Assembly: GCA_030817875.1 (NCBI GenBank) | Contig: JAUSZU010000001.1 | Coordinates: 3,162,001-3,226,000 of the forward strand | DNA: 64,000 nt | Origin: Flavobacterium sp. W4I14 | GTDB lineage: Bacteria > Bacteroidota > Bacteroidia > Sphingobacteriales > Sphingobacteriaceae | Direction: 5' to 3' | Part shown: positions 54,089 through 62,652 of the stretch, in pieces | How the letters are laid out: the number at the start of each line of letters is the position of its first letter | How positions within the stretch are numbered: the first letter of the stretch is position 1 | Translations under genes and position numbers: made by a program | The notes under the pieces: generated by a model | What the model was told of the DNA's origin: nothing | Databases searched by the model: none | The model's input: the letters and a program-made list of their open reading frames with translations, nothing else

Positions 54089-54150
54089 ACCCGATAGAGC
54101 GGAATAGCCCGTAACGCAGTGAGGACTATAAGCGAAAGCGGGACTACAGC
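54089..54150. repeat. Dispersed intergenic repeat between hisB and hisH
   Basis: The segment starts CCCGATAGAGCGGAATAGCC and ends GCGAAAGCGGGACTACAGC. This GATAGAGCGG...AGCGAAAGCGGG pattern is a familiar dispersed repeat of Flavobacteriia and Sphingobacteriia. It lies inside the his operon without an ORF and may only be an insertion tolerated in the transcript. Confidence 0.5.
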
Positions 54151-54214
54151 ACCTTTGAAAAGCTGGCGTTCATTTTCAAACCCTTATTAAATAAAAGAAT
54201 CAGCGTTATTAATT

Positions 54215-54808
54215 ATGATTGGAATAGTAAATTACGGAGCAGGCAACATCTTCTCCCTTGCCGCAGCTTTAGATCGCTTAAATGTGACTTATGGTATGGT
54301 AAACACCGAAAACGACCTTGAAAAATATAGCCACATCATCATTCCTGGTGTTGGCCACGCGGGTGCCGCCATGGAAAAATTAAAGGGAACGGGCTTGGTT
54401 GAAGCCATTAAAAAACTAACAAAACCTGTGCTTGGCATCTGTGTGGGCATGCAGCTCATAACAGAACATTCGGAAGAGGGCGATGCAGCGCTTTTAAATA
54501 TCGTTCCCATTAAAACCAAAAAATTCGATAAGTCGCTGAATATCAAAATACCACACATGGGATGGAATGCGGTTAGTCCGAAAAACAATTCGCTATTTGA
54601 AGGTGTTGAAGATAATACACAATTTTACTTTGTGCATTCGTACTTTATTGAATATAACCCTACTTTTGACATCGCATCTGCTGATTATGGTTTGAAGTTT
54701 TCGGCAGCAGTGCAAAAAGATAATTTTTATGGCGTTCAATTTCACCCCGAAAAATCGGGAAAAGCCGGCGAACTAGTATTAAAAAATTTTTCAAACTTAA
54801 GCTTATAA
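54215..54808 (+). CDS. hisH: Imidazole glycerol phosphate synthase, glutaminase subunit
   Basis: This class I glutamine amidotransferase of 197 residues feeds ammonia to HisF. The N-terminus NYGAGNIFSLAAAL, nucleophile Cys76 in LGICVGMQL, the oxyanion region and the His-Glu pair in GVQFHPEKSGKAG are all present. Length is standard. The HisH protein must pair with HisF, which in this genome carries a large N-terminal extension. Its stop is followed 1 base later by hisA. Confidence 0.95.
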   Translation: MIGIVNYGAGNIFSLAAALDRLNVTYGMVNTENDLEKYSHIIIPGVGHAGAAMEKLKGTGLVEAIKKLTKPVLGICVGMQLITEHSEEGDAALLNIVPIKTKKFDKSLNIKIPHMGWNAVSPKNNSLFEGVEDNTQFYFVHSYFIEYNPTFDIASADYGLKFSAAVQKDNFYGVQFHPEKSGKAGELVLKNFSNLSL

Positions 54809-54809
54809 A

Positions 54810-55559
54810 ATGTACATAATACCTGCTATTGATATTTTGGATGGAAAAGTTGTCCGTCTTCGTGAAGGCGATTACAACCAAAAAACGGAATATGATGTTT
54901 CAATCCCCGAAATGATAGAAAAATACCGTTCAAATGGTACAGATTTCATCCATATTATTGATTTAAACGGAGCCAAAGGCGATTTTAGCAATCAAAAAGC
55001 ACTTTTCGAGATCATTAAAAAAACCGAAATGAAAGTGCAGTATGGTGGTGGCATCAGAACCATAGAGCAGGTTACCAATTTGCTTGATGCCGGCATTCAT
55101 CGCGTAATTGTAGGTACACAGGCCATTACAAATCCCGATTTCTTACCTCAATTAAGTGAAGCCTTTGCTAAAAAAGACGATTATGCAAACCGCATAGTAA
55201 TTGCAATTGATGTTTTAGATGAGGTAATCAAATATTCGGGCTGGATGGAAAGCTCGCCGATTAAACTGATGGATTACGTTGACAAATGTCTTTCGTTAGG
55301 ATTTTTCCGTTTCTTATGCACCGATATCAGTAAAGATGGAAAATTAGGCGGCGCAGCGATCGATTTATACCAAAAACTGCTTGAACATTCGCCTATGATT
55401 AAACTGATTGCATCAGGTGGTGTAAGTTCAATGCAGGATATTTACGATCTGGCCAAATACCCAATTAGAAGTGTCGTGGTAGGAAAAGCCATTTACGAAG
55501 ACCGCATTACCATCGAAGAAATTAAAGAGTGGAACTTGAAAGCGTTGTCAAGTATCTAA
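54810..55559 (+). CDS. hisA: Phosphoribosylformimino-5-aminoimidazole carboxamide ribotide isomerase
   Basis: A TIM-barrel isomerase of 249 residues. The catalytic Asp8 is in YIIPAIDILDGKVVRL; the second catalytic region and phosphate loops (VQYGGGIRTIEQV; IASGGVSSMQDIYDL; VVVGKAIYEDRI) are intact. It ends at a TAA that belongs to repeat copy C, so the native stop may have been replaced without changing the fold. It lies directly before the inserted DUF559 unit. Confidence 0.95.
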   Translation: MYIIPAIDILDGKVVRLREGDYNQKTEYDVSIPEMIEKYRSNGTDFIHIIDLNGAKGDFSNQKALFEIIKKTEMKVQYGGGIRTIEQVTNLLDAGIHRVIVGTQAITNPDFLPQLSEAFAKKDDYANRIVIAIDVLDEVIKYSGWMESSPIKLMDYVDKCLSLGFFRFLCTDISKDGKLGGAAIDLYQKLLEHSPMIKLIASGGVSSMQDIYDLAKYPIRSVVVGKAIYEDRITIEEIKEWNLKALSSI

Positions 55560-55587
55560 CCCCCCAGCCCCCTAAAGGGGGAGTTAA
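55557..55587 (-). repeat. [12 protein letters not shown] repeat, copy C (at the hisA stop)
   Basis: Read on the minus strand: TTAACTCCCCC, TTTA, GGGGGCTGGGGGG, TTA. The final TTA is the hisA stop codon (TAA) on the plus strand. Copy C is inverted relative to copy D about 77 bases away, with the DUF559 start codon between them. This is the same arrangement as copies B and A at the GH3-family gene. Confidence 0.85.
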
Positions 55588-55644
55588 TTGCAAGATTGAA
55601 ATAGCGATCGTACACTCAAAAAGTTTGTTTTATGTACAGATAAT

Positions 55645-56871
55645 ATGAATAGCAGAAAAGCTAAGCCCCCTTTAGGGGGTTGGGGGTTAAATGTGGATGA
55701 TTTTGACTTTTTACAAGTCAATGAACCTAATATGTTCTATGGTGCATCAAATATAATTTTTGAAAATGCTAAACGGCTAAGAAACAATGTTACTGAAGCT
55801 GAAAATTTGCTATGGCATGTTATCAGTAATAAGCAATTAGGAGCAAAATTTAGAAGACAACACCCTATTTCATGTTTTATCGCTGACTTTTACTGTCATG
55901 AAGCAAAATTAATCATCGAATTAGATGGAAGCATCCATGATCTACCAGAGGTTATTAATAATGATATTGAAAGACAAAAAGTTCTCGAAGGATTTGGAAT
56001 TAAGGTAATGAGATTCAAAAACGCTAAACTTTACAATAATTTAGACTCAGTTTTGGAAAAGATAAATGAAGCCATACAGGCTAAGCAGTTTGCATCTCCC
56101 CCTTTAGGGGGCAGGGGGCTTTCAAAAAGAATAATCCCTTGTTTAGACGTTAAAGACGGCCGTACGGTAAAAGGTGTAAACTTTGTTGATTTACGCGATG
56201 CGGGTGACCCTGTTGAGCTGGCGGCACAATACGCACAACAAGGTGCCGATGAATTGGTTTTCCTGGATATTACGGCCACCCACGAGCGTCGGAAAACGAT
56301 GATTGAAATGGTTAAATCAGTTGCCAGACAATTAAATATTCCTTTTACCATTGGCGGCGGGATAACCGAAATTGCCGATGCTGAAGCGTTATTAAATGCA
56401 GGAGCGGACAAAATCAGCATCAATTCGGCAGCAGTTCGGAATCCTAAATTGATTGAAGCCCTGGCTAAAACCTTTGGGGTGCAGTTTGTGGTTTTGGCAG
56501 TCGACACCAAATATGTAAACGGCAAAAATATGGTCCACTTAAATGGAGGAAGACTAATTACCGAACTGGAAACCGAAAACTGGATTAAACAGGCCGAAGA
56601 TTTAGGTGCTGGAGAGATTTTGTTAACTTCGATGGACCACGATGGCACCAAAGCAGGTTTTGATTGCGGATTGCTAAGCAAAGTAAACCAAATGATCAAT
56701 ATCCCGATTATAGCATCAGGCGGAGCAGGTAGTATTGCGCATTTTACTGAGGTTTTTCAAAAGGCCAATGTTGATGCCGCACTTGCGGCTTCCGTATTTC
56801 ATTATGGCGAAATTTTAATCCCTGATCTAAAACAAGAATTAAAAAGGAATCATATTCCGGTAAGGATCTAA
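55645..56871 (+). CDS. hisF: DUF559 endonuclease-like domain fused in frame to imidazole glycerol phosphate synthase cyclase (HisF)
   Basis: A 408-residue single frame. Residues 1-15 come from repeat copy D (KPPLGGWGL). Residues about 30-145 are a DUF559 domain (Vsr/PD-(D/E)xK type) with [15 protein letters not shown] (Asp81) and [11 protein letters not shown] (Glu92, Asp94). Residues 150-159 come from copy E (SPPLGGRGL). HisF follows at [14 protein letters not shown], with catalytic Asp168 and Asp287 (AVDTKYVNG) and intact IGGGIT and ASGGAGS phosphate loops. The normal HisF start (usually [15 protein letters not shown]) is missing and no ATG, GTG or TTG lies near the junction, so HisF appears to be made only as the fusion, unless it is cleaved or started at a rare codon. 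Confidence 0.92.
   Translation: MNSRKAKPPLGGWGLNVDDFDFLQVNEPNMFYGASNIIFENAKRLRNNVTEAENLLWHVISNKQLGAKFRRQHPISCFIADFYCHEAKLIIELDGSIHDLPEVINNDIERQKVLEGFGIKVMRFKNAKLYNNLDSVLEKINEAIQAKQFASPPLGGRGLSKRIIPCLDVKDGRTVKGVNFVDLRDAGDPVELAAQYAQQGADELVFLDITATHERRKTMIEMVKSVARQLNIPFTIGGGITEIADAEALLNAGADKISINSAAVRNPKLIEALAKTFGVQFVVLAVDTKYVNGKNMVHLNGGRLITELETENWIKQAEDLGAGEILLTSMDHDGTKAGFDCGLLSKVNQMINIPIIASGGAGSIAHFTEVFQKANVDAALAASVFHYGEILIPDLKQELKRNHIPVRI
55665..55690 (+). repeat. [12 protein letters not shown] repeat, copy D (start of the DUF559 ORF)
   Basis: GCCCCC, TTTA, GGGGGTTGGGGG, TTAA: translated as the [10 protein letters not shown] segment at codons 7-16 of the fusion protein. Same orientation as copy E, opposite to copy C. 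Confidence 0.85.
56096..56121 (+). repeat. [12 protein letters not shown] repeat, copy E (DUF559-HisF junction)
   Basis: CTCCCCC, TTTA, GGGGGCAGGGGG, CTT: translated as SPPLGGRGL, immediately before [10 protein letters not shown] of HisF. It is a direct repeat of copy D, so D and E bracket the DUF559 unit. Confidence 0.85.
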
Positions 56872-56880
56872 TGGCAGTTA

Positions 56881-57155
56881 ATGATGAATTTGTACAATTT
56901 AACCTATTCGGAAATCTTAGAAGCATTAAATAAAATGGATGCTGTACATGAAATTGTAGTAGAAAAAGAAGCTTTTATTCCTGAAGCAGACCTTATCCTT
57001 TGCAGATTTAAAGGAGAAAGGTTTAACCTAAAATATGATTTAAATACGGGCCAGATATAGAAGCAATAGGAAACATCAACAAATCTGACTTAGAAATAAT
57101 AGTGCAGTTAATTTTACAACATCATCATTCTGCAAATAACAATAAAATTAAATGA
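56881..57155 (+). pseudogene. Small gene between hisF and hisIE, frameshifted
   Basis: The ATG at 56881 opens a 59-codon frame (NLYNLTYSEILEALNKMDAV, later CRFKGERFNLKYDL) that stops at 57058-57060. The adjacent -1 frame continues as EAIGNINKSDLEIIVQLI to a TGA at 57153-57155 that overlaps the hisIE start in an ATGA pair. That overlap is typical of coupled operon genes and suggests the ancestral product was about 91 residues, broken by one lost base near 57055. I do not recognise the family. If the shift is real, the product is truncated. Confidence 0.5.
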
Positions 57156-57751
57156 ATATCGATAAATCAACCCTTGACTGGGATAAAACAGCTGGCTTAC
57201 TTCCTGTAATTATTCAGGATTACAAAACTTTAGAGGTTTTAATGCTGGGCTATATGAATGCTGAAGCACTGGAAAAAACGCAGGCCGAAGGCAAGGTAAC
57301 TTTCTTTTCGCGTTCTAAAAACCGTCTTTGGACAAAAGGTGAAACCAGCAATAACTTTTTGTTTGTTAAAGAACTTTTTGTAGACTGTGATAACGACACC
57401 ATTCTGATTAAAGCGGATGCTGTTGGTCCAACCTGCCATACTGGTAGCCGTAGCTGTTTTAAAACAGATTTTAACCAAAACTTTATTTTCGAACTCGAAA
57501 ATATCATTAATGATCGATATGAAAATCCTGTTGAGGGTTCTTACATCAACAAAATGCGTAACAAGGGACTAAATAAAATTGCCCAAAAAGTGGGTGAAGA
57601 AGGGGTAGAAACGGTTATCGCAGCATTAGCAGAATCGGAAGAAGAACTCATTGGAGAAGCATCTGATCTTGTTTTCCACCTTTTATTTTTATTGAAAGAA
57701 AAAGGCTTATCGATTCAGGATATAGCGAAGAATTTAGAGAAAAGACATTAA
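57152..57751 (+). CDS. hisI: Bifunctional phosphoribosyl-AMP cyclohydrolase/phosphoribosyl-ATP pyrophosphatase
   Basis: This HisIE fusion of 199 residues catalyses steps 2 and 3. The N-terminal cyclohydrolase (1 to about 100) has LMLGYMNAEALEKT, the metal motif DCDNDTILIKADAVGPTCHT and GSRSCF. The C-terminal pyrophosphatase (about 110-199) has the helical metal motif GEEGVETVIAALAESEEEL and EASDLVFHLLFLL. Length is standard for the fusion. It is the last gene of the his operon; its start overlaps the end of the broken small gene. Confidence 0.95.
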   Translation: MNIDKSTLDWDKTAGLLPVIIQDYKTLEVLMLGYMNAEALEKTQAEGKVTFFSRSKNRLWTKGETSNNFLFVKELFVDCDNDTILIKADAVGPTCHTGSRSCFKTDFNQNFIFELENIINDRYENPVEGSYINKMRNKGLNKIAQKVGEEGVETVIAALAESEEELIGEASDLVFHLLFLLKEKGLSIQDIAKNLEKRH

Positions 57752-57831
57752 TAAGGTAGAGGGCTGAAAGGCTGAAGGCAAATCGTATAAAGCTTCAACC
57801 TTCCTACCCTCAACCTTCCAACCTCCGCACC

Positions 57832-58728
57832 ATGCTCAAACACCTACAAACCCTTCCTGGTCACCAAAACCCTGTATATGCTTTAGCCAATTCGGATGAG
57901 GATGGTATATTTTTCAGTGCAGGAAACGATAAGGGCGTTGTAGAATGGTCGTTACATACGATGGCTTTTGTAAAGGTTAAAATGCCGGTGCAGAGCTCGG
58001 TATATTGTTTGCACTATTACAATCAACAACTATTTATCGGTGAACGCAGTGGTGCGTTTAGTGTTTATGATTTTAATGACCAGAAAGTAATTGCAAGGAT
58101 CAATGCACATACCAAACCCATTTTCAATATACAAACTGTAAAGGGTAAAAATGAGCTTTTAACCACTGGTGAAGATGGAACAGTTGCAGTGTGGTCATTA
58201 GTAGACTTTACAGAGATTTACCGGTTTCAGGTAGCTTACGATACCGTTAGGGCTATTGCAATTGCACCTAACGAAAGTGAAGTGGCCTTTGGTTGCAAGG
58301 ATCATCTGATCAGGATTTATAACCTGGCTGATTATAGTCTCAAACAATCTCTCGAAGGCCATTCATTACCTGTAACTTCCTTGGCATATCATCCAACTGG
58401 TAAATACTTAATTTCGGGAAGCAGGGATGCGCAATTAAAAATATGGGATCTTCCAAGCTATGAGCTTAGGGAAACGGTTCCGGCACATATGTTTACTGTT
58501 TACGATATTGCCTTTCACCCCAGCCTGCCTTATTTCGCCACGAGCAGTCAGGACAAAAGCATTAAACTCTGGGATGCAGAGAACTTTAAACTGTTTAAAA
58601 TATTAAGCTTAGAGAAAGCTGGAACCGGCCATACCCACTCCATTAATAAGATCATCTGGAGCCATGATGGTAAATACCTCATTTCTACAGGAGATGACAG
58701 GCAGGTAATGGTTTGGGAGATGGAATAA
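57832..58728 (+). CDS. WD40-repeat protein
   Basis: A 298-residue beta-propeller made of about seven WD40 blades, with typical blade ends such as DGTVAVWSL, DAQLKIWDL, DKSIKLWDA and DRQVMVWEM, and GH dipeptides (GHQNPVYAL, GHSLPVTSLAYHPTGKYLIS). There is no signal peptide, so it is probably cytoplasmic and acts as a binding platform. It follows the his operon by 80 bases of GGCTGAAAGG-type repeat DNA. Its partner is unknown. Confidence 0.9.
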   Translation: MLKHLQTLPGHQNPVYALANSDEDGIFFSAGNDKGVVEWSLHTMAFVKVKMPVQSSVYCLHYYNQQLFIGERSGAFSVYDFNDQKVIARINAHTKPIFNIQTVKGKNELLTTGEDGTVAVWSLVDFTEIYRFQVAYDTVRAIAIAPNESEVAFGCKDHLIRIYNLADYSLKQSLEGHSLPVTSLAYHPTGKYLISGSRDAQLKIWDLPSYELRETVPAHMFTVYDIAFHPSLPYFATSSQDKSIKLWDAENFKLFKILSLEKAGTGHTHSINKIIWSHDGKYLISTGDDRQVMVWEME

Positions 58729-58824
58729 TTTAAGATTTATTTTTGTTGATTATTAAGTGTTGTCGTCACCCTTATCTGTAACGCAATGGAAAGCTACGCA
58801 GAATATTATTTAAGAGATAGAAAG

Positions 58825-59583
58825 CTATTTTTTGTTTGTATAAAACGGATTGACATCCCGCAGTTGATTTCTCATTTTAAAATATACTCTTTTCCAGAAG
58901 GGCGTTCTAGTCACAACAATATCTCCCATAATTTCACCGCTAAGACATAGCTCAAGATTCAGATTTTTATTGTCAGCTAAATCTACCAACGAATTCAAAG
59001 GCTTATAGCCAATGTAAGTTATAGTTAAAGTACAGTTCTTAGCATTAAAATCTGAAGGTAATTTAATTTCAAAATTTCCTTTTTGATCGGTAGAAGCAAA
59101 AGCCAACCGGTTGTTTACCATAACAGATACTGAAGGAAGTGGCTGCTTGTCATCTTTATCTACCACCCTGCCTTTTATTGTTTTTAAGGTATCGCCTAAA
59201 ATTTCTGTTTTTTCTTCAAAAGGAGTCTTCTTGCGGTATCGATCTGTTTGAGTAAAAGGTGTTATAACTACTTTGGCGTCACTTAACTTCGGAACACTCA
59301 AAAAAGCCAGTAAAGATGCTGCAATCAGGCTTGGTTTAAATCTATTGAGTCTATAATTCTCTTTCACACGGATTAAACGATCAAGCTGCTCCGGCTTAAA
59401 CCTACCACAACTCCCCCCTTGATTTTGGTTAAACCACTGTTTTAGCGCCGCATCAGTAAAATGAGTGAAATCTACAACCGATTTTTGACAGGAGCCACAA
59501 AATTTTCCATTTGCATCAGCTTGCATTCCCTCCCATTCTTCATGGCAAGGATTTGAGATTTGAATTTTAAATTTAGATGGCAT
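58825..59583 (-). CDS. Membrane-anchored protein with carboxypeptidase-like regulatory domain
   Basis: This 252-residue protein has an N-terminal cytoplasmic region with a short Cys motif (NPCHEEWEGMQ; GKFCGSCQKSVVDF; Cys13, Cys29, Cys32). This motif is common in Bacteroidota proteins of this architecture and probably binds a metal. One membrane segment follows (about 83-97), then a CarboxypepD_reg-like beta-sandwich (about 135-225; IKGRVVDKDDKQPLPSVSVM), as in SusC N-termini. Function is unknown. Confidence 0.8.
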   Translation of the reverse strand: MPSKFKIQISNPCHEEWEGMQADANGKFCGSCQKSVVDFTHFTDAALKQWFNQNQGGSCGRFKPEQLDRLIRVKENYRLNRFKPSLIAASLLAFLSVPKLSDAKVVITPFTQTDRYRKKTPFEEKTEILGDTLKTIKGRVVDKDDKQPLPSVSVMVNNRLAFASTDQKGNFEIKLPSDFNAKNCTLTITYIGYKPLNSLVDLADNKNLNLELCLSGEIMGDIVVTRTPFWKRVYFKMRNQLRDVNPFYTNKK

Positions 59584-59621
59584 AAAAAATGTATTTTTTA
59601 TATAGGATACATTTTCGGCTA

Positions 59622-60407
59622 CTATTCCACAAAACGTTTGATAATTCTGAGCTTGTGTGAATATTTACTCAATTCCTTATTAAAAATCCCTTGGTCATCA
59701 ATTGGATCAATTTTTACTTTGGCTGAGGAATGGATAATTTCATTTGGACTGAGCATAATACCTACGTGAGTAATTCTGCCTTCGTCGTTATCAAAAAAAG
59801 CAACATCACCTGCCCTGCACTCTGCCAAAAAGCCGACCAGTTCGCCTTGTTCGGCCTGCTGTGAGGCGTCACGGTTTAACTTAATACCTAACATTTTAAA
59901 TACGGTTTGTACAAAACCAGAGCAATCTAAGCCAAACAAATTCCTTCCACCCCATAGGTACGGGATATTTTGAAAAAACTTTGCCGTTTCGGTAACTTTA
60001 TCGGTAAAATCCACAGCACTATTGTCGTATGCTTCGAAATTCAGTTTAAATTTTTCCATTCCGGCATAACAAAACCCATCTTTTAAAAGAGGAAGGTTGC
60101 TTGCCGGACTTAAATGATACGAACTTCCATCGGCTGCTGTTAGCACATTATTGAAACTTAAGGGGGCAAGCAATCTACAATCGTGCATTGCTGCAAACTG
60201 GCTTTGGCTAATCGGTGCCAATTGTCTGAAATCCATCCAGCCTTGGTAACGATCATAGCCATTTTGAATCAGCCACCAGCGTTCCTCCTTCTGAATAATT
60301 TCTACATGATCGCCGAATAAAAGTTGCGAAACAATTTCTGCTTTATCTGATGCATCAGCTCTTAAGGACGCTACAGCAACCCTACAAATACCGTATTGAT
60401 TTTCCAT
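59622..60407 (-). CDS. NlpC/P60 cysteine peptidase with SH3-type domains
   Basis: This 261-residue cell-wall hydrolase is of family C40. An SH3_b-like domain (about 8-65; RYQGWMDF) and a second SH3-like part precede the NlpC/P60 domain (about 130-260). The catalytic Cys162 is in LDCSGFVQ and His214 in ITHVGIML. It is similar in layout to YkfC-type gamma-D-glutamyl-L-diamino acid endopeptidases, which cut muropeptides. No signal peptide is visible, which suggests action on imported murein peptides in the cytoplasm. Confidence 0.9.
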   Translation of the reverse strand: MENQYGICRVAVASLRADASDKAEIVSQLLFGDHVEIIQKEERWWLIQNGYDRYQGWMDFRQLAPISQSQFAAMHDCRLLAPLSFNNVLTAADGSSYHLSPASNLPLLKDGFCYAGMEKFKLNFEAYDNSAVDFTDKVTETAKFFQNIPYLWGGRNLFGLDCSGFVQTVFKMLGIKLNRDASQQAEQGELVGFLAECRAGDVAFFDNDEGRITHVGIMLSPNEIIHSSAKVKIDPIDDQGIFNKELSKYSHKLRIIKRFVE

Positions 60408-60517
60408 TTAAATATGCTCGTGAAACTATTGTAAAACTAATAAAATACATTCATTGCCTAACATTTTGCGCGCAAATTTGTTATTTTTATGATGATCACC
60501 CTTTAAATATGCTCGCC

Positions 60518-60970
60518 ATGAATTTTAAAAAAATATTAATTGCCGTTGATAACAGTACCTGCTCAGAAAAAGCGGCAAAAGCCGGTTACGACATGGCTGA
60601 AAAATTTGGAGCAGAAGTAGCATTGGTTAACATTATTGAACCTATTCCGGCTAATGTAAACCCCGATTTAACCTTGGCACCAGTGTTTTTAGAAACGTAT
60701 GACAATAGCGAAGAAAACAGCCACATTTTGCTCAAAGAAATGGAGACGAAATATAGCAAAGGTGCAAAAACCACCTATTTAAGTATTGTTGATACCGCAG
60801 CGCATGGTATTATCCAGCAATCAGACGAGTGGGGATCTGATTTAATTGTTATTGGCACTTATGGACGTACAGGCTTGTACCATTTTTTAATGGGAAGTGT
60901 TGCCGAACACGTGGCGAGAAAATCTGCTTGTCCGGTTTTGATTATTCCTAATAAATGTGATGTTGATTAG
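60518..60970 (+). CDS. Universal stress protein (UspA family)
   Basis: About 150 residues from the chosen ATG (MNFKKILIAVDNSTCSEKAA). Longer in-frame starts upstream run into the divergent NlpC/P60 gene's promoter side and lack family sequence. The nucleotide-binding motif GTYGRTGLYHFLMGSVAEHV is present with the G-x2-G-x9-G(S/T) spacing, so it probably binds ATP. UspA proteins help survival under starvation or redox stress. It is divergent from the NlpC/P60 gene. Confidence 0.9.
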   Translation: MNFKKILIAVDNSTCSEKAAKAGYDMAEKFGAEVALVNIIEPIPANVNPDLTLAPVFLETYDNSEENSHILLKEMETKYSKGAKTTYLSIVDTAAHGIIQQSDEWGSDLIVIGTYGRTGLYHFLMGSVAEHVARKSACPVLIIPNKCDVD

Positions 60971-61084
60971 TTCATTGGTTCAATAGCCATTAGTTCATTG
61001 GTAATTGCAAACTGTTAACTGAAAACGGAATACAGAAAACTGGGTTTACTACTCATTACTTCATTGGCAACTACAAACAGCCAA

Positions 61085-61121
61085 CAAAAAAAAAGTCCCA
61101 CTTTAAGCGGGACTTTTTTGT
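61085..61121 (-). terminator. Terminator between the Usp and ferredoxin genes
   Basis: AAAAGTCCCAC and GCGGGACTTTT are inverted arms with a CTTTAA-type loop. On the minus strand the stem pairs fully (one G-U) and is followed by a T run; on the plus strand one pair is mismatched. It serves mainly the ferredoxin gene and possibly both convergent genes. Confidence 0.8.
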
Positions 61122-61138
61122 AAATATCTAATAAAGGC

Positions 61139-61489
61139 TTATCCTTCCTGGTGTAACCAAGCTTTCTTAGCTAATAATTCTTCTTCTGTTTCGCGGATAT
61201 CTTCGTCATCTACGCAACAATCTACCGGACAAACTGCCGCACACTGAGGCTCATCATGAAAGCCCTTACACTCTGTACACTTATCGGATACAATGTAATA
61301 AACTTCGTCCGAAACTGCTTCTTGAGCTGCATCAGCTTCAATTTGTTGATTACCAAAATCAATGATACCATTTAAATTTGTACCATCAGAAAAACGCCAT
61401 GCAGTACCGGCATCGTAAATTGCGTTATTAGGACATTCTGGTTCGCAAGCCCCACAATTTATACACTCATCTGTTATTTTAATCGCCAT
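61139..61489 (-). CDS. Ferredoxin with two [4Fe-4S] clusters
   Basis: A 116-residue electron carrier. The first cluster motif is CINCGACEPECP (Cys9, 12, 15, 19), the second CTECKGFHDEPQC with AAVCP (Cys71, 74, 83, 87); two more cysteines (91, 92) follow. There is an insert of about 50 residues between the motifs, as in the longer ferredoxins of Bacteroidota. The partner enzyme is unknown. The divergent gene encodes a LuxC-like reductase. Confidence 0.9.
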   Translation of the reverse strand: MAIKITDECINCGACEPECPNNAIYDAGTAWRFSDGTNLNGIIDFGNQQIEADAAQEAVSDEVYYIVSDKCTECKGFHDEPQCAAVCPVDCCVDDEDIRETEEELLAKKAWLHQEG

Positions 61490-61516
61490 GTTTTCGTCTA
61501 ATTCTTTTGCTTAGTT

Positions 61517-61537
61517 TACCTTTGCGCTGCAAATATA
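61517..61537. promoter_or_regulatory. Divergent -7 elements of the ferredoxin and LuxC-like genes
   Basis: TACCTTTG on the plus strand (61517-61524) and TATATTTG on the minus strand (61530-61537) both match TAnnTTTG exactly. They would give short leaders of about 35 bases for both genes. The -33 elements are weak. Confidence 0.5.
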
Positions 61538-61567
61538 AGATATAATCACTTAATAATAATTCTAAAT

Positions 61568-62584
61568 ATGTCAGCATTAACTCAAGAAAAAGTAATAATC
61601 GCGTTCAACAAACTGGGTAAATTGCTTACAAACCCTACTGACATACTAGGAAATGCATTTTATACCGCTGAAAGCACTAATGCATGGTTTACTGCAGAAA
61701 ACATAAAAAAATCGATTTTATCTTTTGCCGAAATGTTAAATGAGGCTGATTTGGCCATTTGGTTCAAATCGGTCAAGTTTAGTGCAGCTCCAAAAAAGGT
61801 TGGTTTAATCCTGGCAGGGAATATCCCATTGGTGGGTTTACACGATGTTTTAAGTGTATTGGCTACAGGAAATATTGCTGTAATCAAACTTTCTTCGGCT
61901 GATGATAAATTAATTAAAGCCGTAATTGCAGAGCTCGTTAAAATAGAGCCTGCTTCTGAGGATAAAATAGAATATGTAGAGCGCTTAAAAGATTTTGACG
62001 CTGTTATTGCAACCGGAAGCAACAATTCATCCCGCTATTTCGACTATTATTTCAGTAAAGTACCCAACATTATCAGAAAAAACAGAAACAGTGTTGCAGT
62101 TTTAGATGGTTCAGAAAGTTTCGAGGATATCCAAAACCTAGGTAACGATATTTTTGATTATTTTGGTTTAGGCTGTAGAAATGTTTCTAAAATCTATTTT
62201 CCAAAAGGTTACGATATTGCAAATTTTTACGAAGGCGTAGAAAGTTTTCAACCCATTATCAACCACTTTAAATACAATAATAATTACGATTACAATAAAT
62301 CTATCTACTTGGTTAATGCTGCTAAACACTTCGACAATGGCTTCTTATTATTAAAAGAAGATGAGCGCCTGACATCACCCTTGGCTGTTCTCTTTTATGA
62401 AGAATACGAGCAGTTACAAGCGCTTGAAGATAAACTGAAAAACCAATCAGAAAACATTCAATGTGTGATTAGCAAATCGCCTTTAAGTTTAAATACTTTC
62501 GGTTTTGGCCAAAGCCAGCACCCAAAGCTTTGGGACTATGCAGATGATGTAAATACAATTGAGTTCTTAAACAACCTAGATTGA
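61568..62584 (+). CDS. LuxC-like acyl-CoA reductase family protein
   Basis: This 338-residue protein resembles the aldehyde-dehydrogenase-fold acyl-CoA reductases (LuxC family). Landmarks are KVGLILAGNIPLVGLHDVLS, VAVLDGSESFEDI and the conserved FDYFGLGCRNVSKIYFP, where Cys in GLGCRNV is the expected acyl-thioester nucleophile. It is shorter than LuxC (about 480), as many Bacteroidota members are. It may reduce acyl-CoA to an aldehyde with NAD(P)H. The divergent ferredoxin gene suggests a redox context, but the substrate is unknown. Confidence 0.8.
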   Translation: MSALTQEKVIIAFNKLGKLLTNPTDILGNAFYTAESTNAWFTAENIKKSILSFAEMLNEADLAIWFKSVKFSAAPKKVGLILAGNIPLVGLHDVLSVLATGNIAVIKLSSADDKLIKAVIAELVKIEPASEDKIEYVERLKDFDAVIATGSNNSSRYFDYYFSKVPNIIRKNRNSVAVLDGSESFEDIQNLGNDIFDYFGLGCRNVSKIYFPKGYDIANFYEGVESFQPIINHFKYNNNYDYNKSIYLVNAAKHFDNGFLLLKEDERLTSPLAVLFYEEYEQLQALEDKLKNQSENIQCVISKSPLSLNTFGFGQSQHPKLWDYADDVNTIEFLNNLD

Positions 62585-62652
62585 ATTTCTCTACTTTAGT
62601 CTTTCAGCTTTCTCCTTTGGTCTTTCAGCTTAAATAGCTATTTTTGGGCACA

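Noticed and set aside
55645..56095. DUF559 as an intein or homing endonuclease inside HisF
   Set aside because: It is N-terminal to HisF and not internal. No splicing motifs (Cys/Ser start, His-Asn end) are present.
60350..60517. N-terminal extension of the universal stress protein
   Set aside because: The extra residues have no family similarity and overlap the divergent gene. The ATG at 60518 gives the normal 150-residue protein.
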